A stretch of DNA of 64,000 bases from Pyrocephalus nanus. Its lineage: Eukaryota; Chordata; Aves; Passeriformes; Tyrannidae. How positions within the stretch are numbered: the first letter of the stretch is position 1; the number at the start of each line of letters is the position of its first letter. Below the pieces are notes generated by a model. That model saw only the letters and a program-made list of their open reading frames with translations, searched no databases and was not told the DNA's origin. The translations under genes were made by a program, and so were the position numbers. The DNA lies in contig CM076280.1 of the NCBI GenBank assembly GCA_038380795.1, positions 4,451,501-4,515,500 on the forward strand, given 5' to 3'. This document shows positions 22,251-34,305 of the stretch, piece after piece.

Positions 22251-25200
22251 TCTTAAAATATATGTTTGGGGAATATTAAATTGGTAAATGGGGGTTGGAA
22301 ATTAATAATACAGGATATGAGTGTTTTAGCAGTATTTTTGCCTCAACAATAGTCAAAAATTGAGGAACCTTTTTGAGTAGAATGGTGGAATATATCACCA
22401 CAATTTCCAGTGTAAAATTCATTGTTTTTCCAAACTGCAAGGTCGTTAAAGAGGGGTCAATTCAGCCATCACCCATATTATGTCTGAGAGCTTCCAATGT
22501 CAAAGTATTCTGTTTTTTTCAGCTATTACTGCAAAAATAATTGAAGTCAAACATAAAGCACAATCAGCACTAACGTGCTGATTTCAAATCTTTTAATTTC
22601 TCAGTATTTCTGTGGATTCTCCTTGATATTGGCAGGATCACCATAATATTTCCAGCTCATTGTAGAGTTTCCTCAGCATCGCTATAGCTGAATTGTGAGG
22701 CTGTTTCATGTGATGTTGTTAGTTCTGCTTAGATATTGTCACTTTTAACCAGAATGATGTGCTGAGCAATGACTTGACTTTTCCCCTGTGAAACAGCCCA
22801 GTGCACTAGTCTGAAACCCCCCCTGGAAAAAAGACTGAAATCCTTTCTCACTGAAGGTAGTGGGAGTTTCACTGTTGCCCTCAATGATGCCAAGAATTTA
22901 CCTCCAGAATGCGAACTCTGTGGAGCAAAATCCAGGTTTCCCTCTGGAAGTTGGAGCACTGACAGTGTCAGGGCTGTGAAGCCAACACAGCAGACAGCCC
23001 TTGGAAACAAAGAAGTGAATGAGAAAGCAGAGAATAAGCCTGGGGTGACTCTTGCCTGTCATCTCCTTGCTGGGTGGTCTGTGTCTCAGTCTCAGGGCAG
23101 AACAGCACTCCAGAAGGGCATGTAGGCTGGATGCTGGAATGACCCATAGCTGAATTGCGAACATAAAATACAGACCAAAGACATAGCAAAGGTAATTAGT
23201 GTTCTGAGGCAGGATTTAATTTCATTTGAGCCATCCCCAGCTGGTGACTGTTCCTCAAAATTCAGATTCAAGCCAAGTGCTCTAGTCTGCTCCCTCAAAC
23301 CCGTGTGCACATGTAAATATAGGCCCCTGCACAGAGAAAACAGTGCATGTACATGCTATTTGTTAGTTCTCAGTGCTCTGGTTCCAAATTTAACCAGAAG
23401 TGGAAGGGCTGAAATAACATAAGAAAGGTTGGACATACGATATTTCCTGCTGCTCAGCTAAATACAAGAATTGCCAAAAATCTTCCAAGGTAGCTTGTTT
23501 CTTTCACATTTTTCTCCCAGTTCTGCAGACTTGAGAAGGTCAATTATTTTCGAGAAGGATTTGGCTTTGGCAACGCTTATGGAAAGCGAAGCAGAATTAT
23601 GACCTTTTGGAGGTTTGCCCATCGCTGTCCCATCTTGTCCTCTGAGAACTAAAGGCTGAATTTTCAGTTCCAGCCCTCAGTGTAATAGGTGTGAATTTGT
23701 TTCTGTGCACTTCTAAGACGTCGTGGGTATCTGTGTGAGAATTTCCTTTCAGATGTCTATTTATTTGCGCTCACAGATCGAGTGATCGCTGAGATTTGTA
23801 GAGCAGAAACACGGGCTCAGGTATTTCCAGGAGGAAAATCATAGCAAAACAAATGAAAATTGGATTCAAACTGAGCAGAAAAATAGAGCTCTAAAATTAT
23901 ATATTTAGGTTAGTATGTGGTGACTCCAGCCTATCTGGAATGCATGCTATAATAGTTATATCATGGTAGAGAGGCAGGTTTTGGTTGTTTTTTTTTTTTT
24001 AGCAGAATGTTTCCTAGAAAGCAGAAATATCTCTGTGGTTTTGTGTATGGGTTTGGAGCTTGTGTGCAAGCATGGAGCAGGGAATTTGAGGCATGAAATA
24101 GTCATGATTAGTGAAGGCCCTGATCCCTTTGGAAATCAACAGCAGAAAACAGGCACAATCAGCTCCCTTCTCCCCTCTGCTGTTGCAGCCTCCTCTGTGA
24201 ATTGTAGCAGAGAAGCTTCTTTGAAGGTTGATAAATGCCTCAGTTGTTTCTATTAGTACAGGAAAGATGCAGTCATATGGGAAAGCCAGATGCAACAAGA
24301 TATTTGGGTCTGGAGAAGATCTAAGGTATTTTTACAATAAGATATTTAATTTTCACAGGGGCAAAGCCCTTGAAAGGTATAAATCAGTGTAAATGCACTG
24401 GAACCACTCAGCTTTGCACTCACAAAGTGTCTGCCCAAGAATGTTCTCAAAATCCAATTAAATAACTAGAACTGTTTCATGTGGAAATGCCCCTCAATTA
24501 CAAAGACAAGTCTAAGCTATCATGATGTGATTTTTACAGTCTCCTCGCAGGGTGCCCTAGTTTGCATTCATGGAATTTTTTTGTTTTTGTTTTGTTTCTG
24601 TAATAATGTGGATGTTGGCCATCTGTCTGATCCTGGAAAGGTTGTAAGGTTGTCCCCGCTCCCCAGGTTCTCTTCCCACTCCCTCATTGATCATAATGCT
24701 TGATTTAGGTGCCACTAGATTTCCCTCTTTGTTCTCCAGCCCTAACCTCCCCCCTGCAAACACACAGGCATTGTGCAATGGTGTAAAAGCTCCCCTCGCT
24801 GCAGCTGGGAGTAGTAACTGCTCAGCTGGTTCCAGCGCTGCCCTAAAGCTGCTGTAAAGGTCAGAGACAAGGGAATTTTTAAAAGGCAAAACAAGCTGTG
24901 TTGTTGTCCCCCCTTTTCAGTCCTGGCTGTGTGTTTTGATCAGCACCACAAGCAATCTCGTGTGCAGACCTGTACTTCTCCCAGCCCTGTGATTCTGGCC
25001 ATCGAGGGCAGCGTGTCGGGCGTTTTTCCAGCACGACTCCGGGCTTGGCTGCTGCCACAGCTGATTGACTTGCAGTGCTTGTCAGACACAAAGCACATTT
25101 TGAAAGGAAATGCCATATTGAACTCCCAGGGAGCTGATGGGTATTGTGCACGGTCATCTGATGGCACAGATGTGTCCCTAATAATCCTTCCAGGAGAATA

Positions 25201-27956
25201 TTTCCTCCTGGGATGCTCTGGCCATCTGATCTGCTCTGAGGTATGCTGACCTATCTTGACCCAGTTTATGATCAATTCTCTCTGCTGTTTTCTGAAAGGA
25301 GCCCAGAAATATCACTTTATCATTTAGATTGCCTGGAAGTTATGGTACTTATGTGTCTGTTCCTTCCACAGAAGATACTCTGTGGTTGCTCTCAAGCATT
25401 AACTCTTACAAAAGGCAGGAAAGCCACTCTGTGTTAGTGCAAGCAAGGGTAAATTCTCTGTAGAGCTATGATAGCTAATCAGTATTTGGCAAATAGTGCA
25501 GGGAGGAAGAGGATTTGTGGAAGCAGAGGTAACTTGTGTTCCACCAAACATTCCTGGGTATGTTCATCCCTGTGAGTACAGTGACACTTCTACCGTTGTC
25601 TTAAAAGTCCTTTTCTTTGGAGGTTTGCGTGTTCTTCCAGTTCTGTGTGTTGTGCAGGGGTCTGTGAAAGAGGAGTGGTTTCCATGCATTCCCCCTGATG
25701 TGAATCCATGTGTTTTGCGACACCTGCTCTTCACGTGAGGATGGTGCTAATGCTGGATTTCCCTGGGGGTGAATCAGCTGCCTCAGGTACAATTGGGATG
25801 GTTAATTCCTAACCTGGTTGTGCTGAGCAGTGGCCATAGATAAGCTTGGGAGTTCAGAGGTGGGTTAAGATCCTTTTCAGCCAAACCAACAAACTTGTTG
25901 AGGGCTTTCCACTCCTTTTATTTGAAGGGTTTTCTTAAACAATAAACTCTGCTTTATTATCAGTGGGTCACACTAGAGGGTCTAAAACTGGCAGCCAACA
26001 ATCTGAATTCTTGTTGGAATCAAGTTGGATGCAAAGTCTCCCATATTTATGACAAACAACAGGGATTCTCTGGTTGAACATGCACAGTCTGACTTTAGGT
26101 TAAGAAATACCCAAAGTTTGCCTCTGCTGTCTTCATCCTGTCCCCATGTGTGTGTTACAGTCATCTCTAACAACATGGACACACACTGGTTTTCCAGGCT
26201 TCAACCAAATTTATTCAGTTGTTTCTAAGAACAAGGCAGGAGACATAAGTTGTTTTCTAGATATTAGGAACTCCTTACCCTTGTTCCCTGGAATGTTCCC
26301 ATGATCTCAGGCTTTATAGCAGGGACTGAAGCTTGACCCTTACAAAGGATATGTGTTTTTTATCCATCTAAAAGCCCACCCAAACCTGGTTATTAGAAAA
26401 GCTTGTTCACCAAGCCCCAGCCTCCACTGGTTCTGCGGCTTTATTTTGAAATGCTTGAGGAGACCCAGATAAGCGGCCAACCTTCCCAACAACCCCTGGT
26501 TACGCTGATACTGTAGATGAAGGAACTTTGCAAAAGCAATACCCAGTCCCAGGATGCCCCTGTTGTAACACCACAGAGGGCTGCAGCTCACTGCTCCCTG
26601 CCATGTGGTTACACAGCGTCCTGTGTTCTCTTACACTTCAAAATCCTCCCAATCTCGGAATTTCTCACTAAGCCCAGCCTACCAGATGTATTTGCAGTAA
26701 GCTCCTATATACTGTTAGCGGGTGTCCTCTCACAATAGGCTCAGTCAAGTGTCTCTAATATGATTGTCCATGCCAGTGGCTGCTCTCTTGCAGCCTACAT
26801 GAATTTTGTTATCAAAAGGGAAGGATTTATGTAATGTTCATAACTAACCAGCCACTATAAATTCATGTCTTGCTGTTATAGCCGTTCTCAGCTCCCTCTT
26901 TTCAGGCTTCAAGGTACTTCATTGAGCATGTGAGGGACTGGGAGTTTGAGAAACAGTACAGAATATATGCTTAATTTAGTGCTAAATTGCACTGATATAA
27001 AGATTTTGATATGAAAGAGCCTTGGGCCAAATTCTCAACGTTAATTAGGCATAGCTGTATTAGATTCTGTATTGCTACTCTATTGCCTGAGATCTGAATC
27101 CTATTGCACAGGTTGTAAATGATAATATCTGGTGTGAATTCAGCTCGATTGACAGCAGCAGCAAACATCCCCTTTTTGCTCCTTAAGTAGTACATTGCCA
27201 CCTGAGCAAGTCTCAGGTGGTTTGCTTGAGCCACTCCTTGTCTCAGGGGGTGACCTCAGGAGGCCTCTAAGCCGTGTTGGAAATGGTATAGACAGAGATG
27301 TTGCCTTAAGTACTCTGGACTTTGAATTATTTAACTATTGTGGAAGGAAGTGGGGGCTGGGGGAAGCACGGCAAAGGAAAGGGGAGATTATTTCTCCCCT
27401 TTGTAAAACTATATTGGGTTCAGCGTCACACCATGAAATATCCAGTGCAGAACTCAAGAACTGCTCCAGTGGATCTTCACTGACTTATCCAATTGCATGG
27501 AACATGGGGATACTTAACCCAAATCTGTCGGTTTTAATTATTTTCCTCTGGACAGATAAAAGCTTTCTATAGGTTCCTGTAGAATATTTGCTCTTTCAAG
27601 CGTTCGTCTGTGCTTTGATACTAAACGATTAAAGCATGCTAAGGAAAAAAAACAGCCCCAACCTTTAGCTCCCTGTTCTTGGGCCCCCTGACTGCAGCTT
27701 TGATTGTTGACCTAAATTCCCCTTTCATAACTGAGTCCTGTCACCTCTGGTTGGAGTCTCCCAGCAAAACAGGCACGGCCAACTTTCAGAAGTGCAGGGC
27801 ACTGTTTTGCGTCCTGCCTTGCAGGGCTGTGACGGGCTCCACAGCACACCTGATGTGTTCAAAGTCAAACTGACCTCCCTCTTCCCCTTCCCCCACCTCT
27901 ACCTCCTGGAAATGAAAGCATAACAAGGCTTTCCCCCCACCCCATTTTATTTCTGC

Positions 27957-27971
27957 CTTTTTTTTTTTTTT
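27957..27971 (+). repeat. T homopolymer in a pyrimidine-rich block
   Basis: A T run of about 14 nt within a longer pyrimidine-rich stretch from about 27930 in intron 1. Confidence 0.7.
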
Positions 27972-28639
27972 CTTCCCATTGCTCAGCAAAGTGAGGAAAC
28001 TTTTTCTGCATAAGGAGTTAAATTAGTTAATTCCACGGCTGGGCTGATAGCTGGGAAGATTGATGTTAGCAAGACGTAAGAAACAGCCCTGAAGTGAGTG
28101 AGGGAGGCCTGGAGTATGTTGTTTGTAACATTAAAGTGGGTTGCAGCAGCTTGCATGGGCTACTCCGGCCTCTCTTCTGTCAAACTCTGTGCACTGAGTG
28201 CTACTTCTGACTCCAGCAGTTCCCACTCCTCTGAGGCTGCTCCCATCTCAGTTACACCCCTGCCTGCTGTCCTCACCCAGGACTGTCTTCCAGACGTTCA
28301 GCAGCTGATGCTCCACGTTCTGTTTGTTCTGCCAAACCCTGTCCACCTGAGGGGTCCACCTGAGGCTGTAACTCTACTTAAGTACCCAGAGAAGTCCTGG
28401 AGCAAAGCAGGTTGTAAATGCTGGCATTGCTTACAGACTCCTGGAAGAGGTCAGATGGACAGTCACAGAGATGGGGAAGCCATTGTGGGTCAGTAGCCAG
28501 AAAACTACTTTTCACTTGTAAAAAAAAAATAGAGTCTGTATTTCTCATTTTCCATGTTTGGCTTTTGGCTTCGGGCCACTGGAGTTGATTTTTTCAGCTT
28601 TCCCCACTCTTTTGATGCCTAGGAATTTACTTTTCCTAT

Positions 28640-28760
28640 AAGGGACAAACATCAGGGGACTGGAAGGAGCCTCATGGGCCACTGAAGTCTGTCTCTGGCC
28701 AAGCATAATGGAATGTGGCATCTTCCTCTGATCATGCACTTCTCCAGAGTCCTCTGAAAA
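28640..28760 (-). mobile_element. possible old CR1 3' fragment
   Basis: The + strand segment GGAAGGAGCCTCATGGGCCACTGAAGTCTG resembles the antisense of a CR1 3' UTR (the usual 'GGAAGGGACC...TCATC.AGTCCAACC' block). The match is short and diverged, and the element ends cannot be set. Confidence 0.25.
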
Positions 28761-29819
28761 GTGACTCACTCCCTTGCGGAGAAGGGAAGATACCAGTGCT
28801 TATTACTGGGAAGCTGAACTAGCACCTCTTCTATTTTTTAAAATAAAATCTAAAATTCCATTTCAATCCCTTGGGCTTCAGGAACAAGAGCTTTACAAGG
28901 AGCAAACCATTCAGACTAAGGAGTCAGAAGGGCTCTCAGTGTTCTGCTCAGCTGTAGCTCCATCCCTTTCTAGCAACTTGGGGCAAGCAGAAGTGAAGAA
29001 AACTGTTTGCTGCTGTATGAAACTTGTACATATTTTTTTAATCTAATTGCTGTGGGGAAAACAAACATCAGTTTTATTTCGCACCATTTCTTGGCTCAGA
29101 AACGTCAGGCACATTCGCCAAATTGTGGTTTTCCAGTCATTGGCTTGAGTCTCATTTACCATGAGGCCTCTTTACACCACTCTTGGTTTGTAAAGGGATA
29201 TTAAGTAGCTAAAAATGTCCTTTACCACATTATTGTAAAGAATTCTCAGTGTAAATGAGAATCTAAACTCTGTATGTTTTTCGTGTAAATGTTGGTTGTG
29301 GTCACAGATGACTTGAAGTTCGGAGTGTCAACCATTGTGTGGGGTGATTTTTGCTCAAAACCAGCCTTGTTTGGGGTAAAAGAGGCCTCTTCTTGTTTAA
29401 AATGTTCTTAATTATGTCTGAGGAATAACTCATGGCTATGGAACCTTTTACTAAATTGAAATAAATTGTGAAAACATCAAATTATTCAGTTTTCAGAAGT
29501 TCTGGCAATTATTTCACATGTCCCTCTTCCAATGGCTTTGCCCTTATTAGTTGTCATAGAAGAAGTAATAAATTCTTTTATTATGACATCCAAAGTCCCA
29601 GCTGAAATTAGTTTCATTGTGCTGGGGACAAAACGGAAAAGTGACACTCCCTTAGCCGGAGGATCCTTAGTCTGAAGCCAAAAGTAAAGTGAAGGATTGG
29701 GAAAGTAGGTGCAGCATTCAAGCAAAAGAGGGTCATAAAGAACGGATACAACATGCAGGGGAGTTGGGTTTCTTATCCCAGCACAAGGCAGTGTGGTTTT
29801 CTTATCCCTTTTCTTACTC

Positions 29820-29838
29820 TTTTTTTTTTTTTTTTTTC
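29820..29838 (+). repeat. poly(T) run
   Basis: A T run of about 18 nt in intron 1, in a pyrimidine-rich context. Confidence 0.8.
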
Positions 29839-31365
29839 CTTTCTCTTAAGAATAAAACAACTCTTGCTGCTGAAAGGATTGCGTTCAATCCATCTTTTCA
29901 TCAAGAGTTGGATGTCTGCAATAGTAAAAGTTTGAGAAAAGAATACTGTACGTGGCATATGGATTCAGTAATGACCTTTGCCCTAAAGTAGAAAATGCAA
30001 GGAACTGGAATAGTAGAGTGTTTTAGTTCAGCAGCTTTCATACTGGCATGTTCAGTGGTGTCCCTATTGTCACTGGGTTTTTTTTCTTTTTCTGCCCTCC
30101 TTTGGCTCCCTGTAAATCTTGAATTGATGGCAGCTGTTTGAGCCAAACTCAAGACACGTTGCATCACATCAGGGTTTAAAGGCTCAAAGGCAAGGGAGGA
30201 TTGCTACTATTCTGTAGTATTCCTCCAGCAGCTCCATCTGTTCCAAGGTCAATCACCAGCATCATGCAGCACTTCAGAGAGAGGAAGATGTTCTTTAACG
30301 CTGGCTGGGAAAGTGGATTTCCAGTCCATAATAATTTATTGGTTCTTTGGGGGAATATTTCTAGGCCCCGGTCAGTGCAAAGAGCAAAAAGTGCTGACCC
30401 TAAAAGGCTGTATGGTGGACTTCCCTGGAGCTGGAGATCTGTTCCAGGACTTCCAGATGTTCTGTCCAGCCATGGGGATCTTGGATGCTTGAAGAAACAG
30501 GTGGAGCAGCTTCCGTGTGTGCAGCTGCCCTGTGGTCCACAGGCCTGGAGGATTTGGATTCTGGGTGGCAAAGGTGGCAGGAGAGGATTGGGATCAGTTG
30601 ACCTTCTGTGCTTCAGTCAAAACATGCAAGGGAGTCCCTGAGGTTCCCCTAGCCATGCTGAAGACAAGCAGCTTTTCAGACCCAATTTCTGCATCACTTT
30701 TGCTGCTCTCACCATTTTGGCACATCTTGTCAGGCAAAAAACCCCTCTCTTACAAAACGCCTGACCAGCTCTAATGGTCTTATTGTAATAAGTTGAGCTT
30801 TTTATGACTTATTTGGGAGAGGGACTTGTCTTGCCAGCTGTCTTCTTATTCATTGCAGTATTATCCACCCACTATCGTTGGACAATACCTTCATTTGAGA
30901 TTCATAAAAATACAGACTTTTATGGGCTCTCATACATCTGAAAATGAATGCTTTGTGAAAGTATTTATTCCATAAAGAAAAATTTGAAAACACTTAAAAA
31001 ATAGACTCCAGAAGGTTATTGGTAGCTTTGGCTCTCATAATATCACGAGTTTCTCGGGTAAATATCCATCCCAGCAAATGTCATTTTTTTTAGCACATTT
31101 GTTTTTTCCTTCCCTGGTTCTCCTCCTCTCCTTTCTCGTGATCAGAAGTAGAAGTTTAAATCAGAAGCTGGTCTTGAAAAGGTTTTGAACTGAGTGCGCC
31201 CTACAGATGAATAAACACATTACCTTCCGAACCCTGGGATCTCTCTTCCAAAGGAAACAGGAAAAGGGGGAGCTCAGAGTCCCTAGCAAAATACCAGCAT
31301 GCAGAAAAAAAAAGGCCCGTTTAAATGTTTTTAACTTTCCCATCAGAAGAGGTTTTTTTTTAACA

Positions 31366-31445
31366 GGGGAGGGAGGAGGAGGAGGAGGAGGAGAGGGGAA
31401 GGGTGTGAGGAGAAGAGGGGAAGGTGGGTGCTGGGAGAGGGGAGG
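31366..31445 (+). repeat. GGA-rich purine tract
   Basis: Tandem GGA units at about 31372-31394 grade into GGGGAAGG-type purine sequence, 1.4 kb before exon 2. Such G-rich repeats can form quadruplex structures on the + strand or in the pre-mRNA, which is inference here. Confidence 0.75.
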
Positions 31446-31936
31446 AAAAATACAGTGAATGCTCCTGTAACCTTTGCTCTGTTGATACTAGACAAGACTG
31501 CACTGCTAATGAGTGATTGTTAACAGATGGCTGTTGAGCAACTTAGTCAGAAGCAGAAGATGTTATTTGGTTGTAGTGTGGGGAGGGTTAGGGTGCAGGG
31601 GTGAGGTAAGGGGATATTTAGTCTTTTCATGAGGCCTGAACTGTCAGAGATTTATGATTTTCCTTTAGGCTTTTGGAAGGGGAGGCTTGGGGGAAGGATT
31701 GTTTTCTGTGTGCTGATAGCAGAGAGGCCGCTTGGTGCTGAAAGCTCCGACGATTAAGTTATCGGTTGAGGGGTGTCCCTGCAGCCCTTGGCCGTGGAGA
31801 ACTGAAAGATGGGAATGTATCTCTAACTTGCTGAACCTCATGTCCCAAACTGAGAAGGAGAGGGCTCTTCCCACCGCTTGGAGCTGTCTGAAGACTGGTT
31901 GAGAGCGCTTTGGGTGTGGATCCACACTTTGTCTGT

Positions 31937-32105
31937 AGAATCATAGAATGGGTTGGGTTGGAAGGGACCTTAAAGAACATCTTGTTCCAACCCCTCTGCC
32001 ATAGGCAGGGACACCTTTTAGTAGATTGGGTCGCTCAGAGCTCCATCCAGTCTGGCCTTGAACACTTCCAGGAGTGGGGCAGCCACAACTACTCTGGGCC
32101 TATGG
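31937..32105 (-). mobile_element. CR1 LINE 3' end, antisense
   Basis: The + strand reads AATCATAGAATGGGTTGG, then GGAAGGGACCTTAAAGAACAT, then CCAACCCCTCTGCCATAGGCAGGGACACC and GGCCTTGAACACTTCCAGGAGTGGGGCAGCC. This is the reverse complement of the standard avian CR1 3' UTR ending in the ATTCTATGATT octamer repeat. The element therefore points left, opposite to PAPPA, and ends about 760 nt upstream of exon 2. Confidence 0.92.
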
Positions 32106-32860
32106 GAAAAATCATTAGAGTATATTCCATGTGGTGCATTAAGTTGATAGGAAGCTGTGCATGTGAGGGAGCAGGAATCTTTCTGAATGTGTATGTCTAT
32201 CTGTGCATGTTTCTTGCCCTTTCCCAGTGTGGTGTATACGCTGTTCTGCACATCCAGCCTACCAGTGTATGCCATTTCTTTACTGATTTTGTTGGGTAGG
32301 ACTTCGAAGGTAACCTGAACACATCTCGTTCACTCTGTGTAGGATTTGTGTGCTTGAACCCATCAAGATTATTGCAGCTGCTCAGTGTTTCTCAAAGTGT
32401 GCAGTATTTGGATTTCATACTTATTTCTCCTGTGGACCTTATTAGACACAGGGTTATGGGTATGAAGTATGAGTGACATCAGCAGGGATTGCTTGTCAAG
32501 AATGTTGTTGTTTGCAACCACTGATGTATGGCTTTGAGGGAAGGTAAGAACCAAATGCACAGTCCAGCATTTTCCTGGAAGGAATTTGCAGAGGAGATTT
32601 GGGCTTTGGTCAGAAAAGGGGAATCCCATTTGTACACTTCACTGGCAAATCTTGACCTTTAATAGGAGGTCTTAACATGACCTCCCACAATCGCACACCA
32701 GATGATTTAAAGTCTTTCTAGTGCGCCAACTGTCTTAACAGATGTAGGTGAGTGTGTGTATATACATTTAGAGAGATATATTTATACAATTTAAAGACTA
32801 ACGCCTTCACTCTGTCATCCTTATTTATTCATCTTTCTTTTTTCCCGGGGGGGCGCGCAG

Positions 32861-33929
32861 GACTGTATGACAAATGTTCTTACACCTCCCGCGACCGAGG
32901 ATGGGTCCTGGGGATTAACACCGTCAGTGACCAGGGGAACAGAGACCCCCGCTATTTCTTCTCCCTGAAGACGGACCGTGCTCGCAAAGTGACCACCATT
33001 GCAGCACATCGCAGCTACCTCCCCAACCAGTGGGTGCACCTGGCTGCCACCTACGACGGGCGCCTGATGAGACTCTACGTGAACGGCGCCCAGGTGGCCA
33101 CGAGCGGGGAGCAGGTGGGCAGCATCTTCAGCCCCCTGACCTTGAAGTGCAAGGTGCTCATGCTCGGAGGGAACGCCCTGAACCAGAACTATCGGGGCTA
33201 CGTGGAGCACTTCAGCCTCTGGAGGACAGCCCGGTCTCAAAAGGAGATCTTGTTGGACATGGACCAGGCGGTTCACAGGCAAGACACGCCCCTACCTCAG
33301 CTAGTCCTTCAAGACAGTTTACTGAATGTGAAAAGCACCTGGTCTCCCATGAAGGATGGCAGCAGTCCCCAGATCAAGTTCAGCTACCACCACGGCTACT
33401 TGCTGGACACCAGCCTGGACCCTCCTCTCTGCGGGCAGACGGTCTGCGACAACACCGACGTCATCGCCAGCTACAACAAGCTGCCCCGGTTCCGCCGCAA
33501 CAAAACCGTGCGCTACCGCGTGGTGAACCTCTACGACGACAAACACCAGAACCCCACCGTCAGCCAGCAGCAGATCGACTTCCAGCACCAGCACCTGAAC
33601 GAGGCGTTCAGCCGCTACAACATCACCTGGGAGCTGGAGGTGCTGGAGGTGAAGAACTCCTCGCTGCGCCACCGGCTCATCCTGGCCAACTGCGACATCA
33701 GCAAGATCGGGGATGAGAACTGTGACCCCGAGTGCAACCACACCCTGACCGGGTACGACGGCGGGGACTGCAGGCACGTGCGGCACACGCTCTTCAACAA
33801 GAAGAAGCAGAACGGGGTGTGTGACATGGATTGTAATTACGAGAGGTACAACTTCGATGGGGGGGAGTGCTGTAACCCAGAGATAACAGAAGTCACCAAG
33901 ACCTGCTTTGACCCATATTCTCCTTACAG
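32861..33929 (+). CDS. PAPPA: PAPPA exon 2 (LamG-like domain, linker, LNR1 and LNR2)
   Basis: This 1,069-nt exon encodes residues 133-488 and two bases of codon 489. It completes the laminin-G-like domain (about residues 85-270, e.g. LYDKCSYTSRDRGW, VTTIAAHRSYLP, LYVNGAQVATSGEQ). It then encodes the segment leading into the catalytic domain and two Lin12-Notch repeats: LNR1 at 410-436 (CDISKIGDENCDPECNHT to YDGGDC) and LNR2 at about 453-470 (CDMDCNYERYNFDGGECC). The LNRs are calcium-binding modules that in human PAPPA act with LNR3 in IGFBP4 cleavage. N-glycosylation sequons occur at N346, N386, N398 and N425. The acceptor is GCGCGCAG|GA and the donor CAG|GTAGGC, with phases 1 and 2. Coding GC is much higher than in the flanking introns, which explains long chance frames in the other reading directions. 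Similarity to human PAPPA is strong throughout. Confidence 0.97.
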
Positions 33930-33949
33930 GTAGGCAATTTCTTAAACAG

Positions 33950-33964
33950 GTTTTTTTTTTTTTT
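33950..33964 (+). repeat. poly(T) run just after exon 2 donor
   Basis: A T run of about 14 nt begins some 20 nt inside intron 2. U-rich sequence close after a donor is known to bind TIA1-type factors that aid recognition of the 5' splice site; that effect here is inference. Confidence 0.8.
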
Positions 33965-34161
33965 ATGATCGTATTGATGAATGTCTGTCTCGGTATTGAT
34001 CAGCCTGCTGGCTGTTGAACCCTTGTGTTGTTGCTGTTACTGGGTTTTGGAGTTAGTAATGATTTTTTTTTTTCCTCAGTGTTTGGCTAACATTACAGTT
34101 ATTCAAATGCAATCTCAGTAATGGTCTTAGCAGCATCTAAAGAAATTCTGTGCTAGAGACT

Positions 34162-34305
34162 GTGAAATTAGCTCAGTTGGTTAAAACTTGGTGCTAATAA
34201 TGCCAAGGTCACGGGTTCAATTCCCTGTATGGGCCACTCAATTAGGAGCTGGATTCGATGATCCTTGTGGTCCCTTTCAAGTCAGAATATTCCGTGAATC
34301 TGTGA
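34162..34305 (+). mobile_element. tRNA-Ile-derived SINE with CR1-like tail (TguSINE1-like)
   Basis: Positions 34162-34236 follow a tRNA-Ile gene nearly end to end: TTAGCTCAGTTGGTTA (A box region), GGTGCTAATAATGCCAAGGTC (anticodon loop region, AAT), GGGTTCAATTCC (B box) and GGGCCA. The rest, GAGCTGGATTCGATGATCC... to GAATCTGTGA, is a CR1-type 3' tail used for LINE-driven copying. This structure matches the zebra finch TguSINE1 family and supports a passerine source. Mismatches in the acceptor stem, D and T arms show it is not a working tRNA gene. Confidence 0.85.

Larger units (their letters stand above)
7241..32860 (+). other. PAPPA intron 1 (25.6 kb)
   Basis: It runs from donor GTAGGT after exon 1 to acceptor GCGCGCAG before exon 2. 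Exon phases on either side agree (1 and 1), giving ...V-I-A-G-L-Y-D across the join. It contains CpG-rich patches near 8530-8660, 10080-10500 and 15690-15990, CR1 fragments near 12.8, 21.7 and 32.0 kb, simple repeats, and no supported gene. Several open frames of 100-166 codons occur on both strands but lack recognisable domains. Stretches not listed separately hold nothing I can identify. Confidence 0.9.

Noticed and set aside
32752..32860. Extension of exon 2 frame upstream of the acceptor
   Set aside because: The frame is open by chance into the intron. The human-like sequence begins exactly at GLYDKC after the AG, and the phase agrees with exon 1.
33030..33716. 228-codon + strand frame and 153-155-codon minus strand frames inside exon 2
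   Set aside because: They overlap the certain PAPPA exon 2 in other frames. GC-rich coding DNA has few stops in shadow frames, and their composition (runs of P, R, Q or V, L) is typical of shadows.
34162..34236. tRNA-Ile gene
   Set aside because: The tRNA-like part has changed bases in the acceptor stem and arms and is fused to a CR1-type tail, so it is a SINE head rather than a working tRNA gene.
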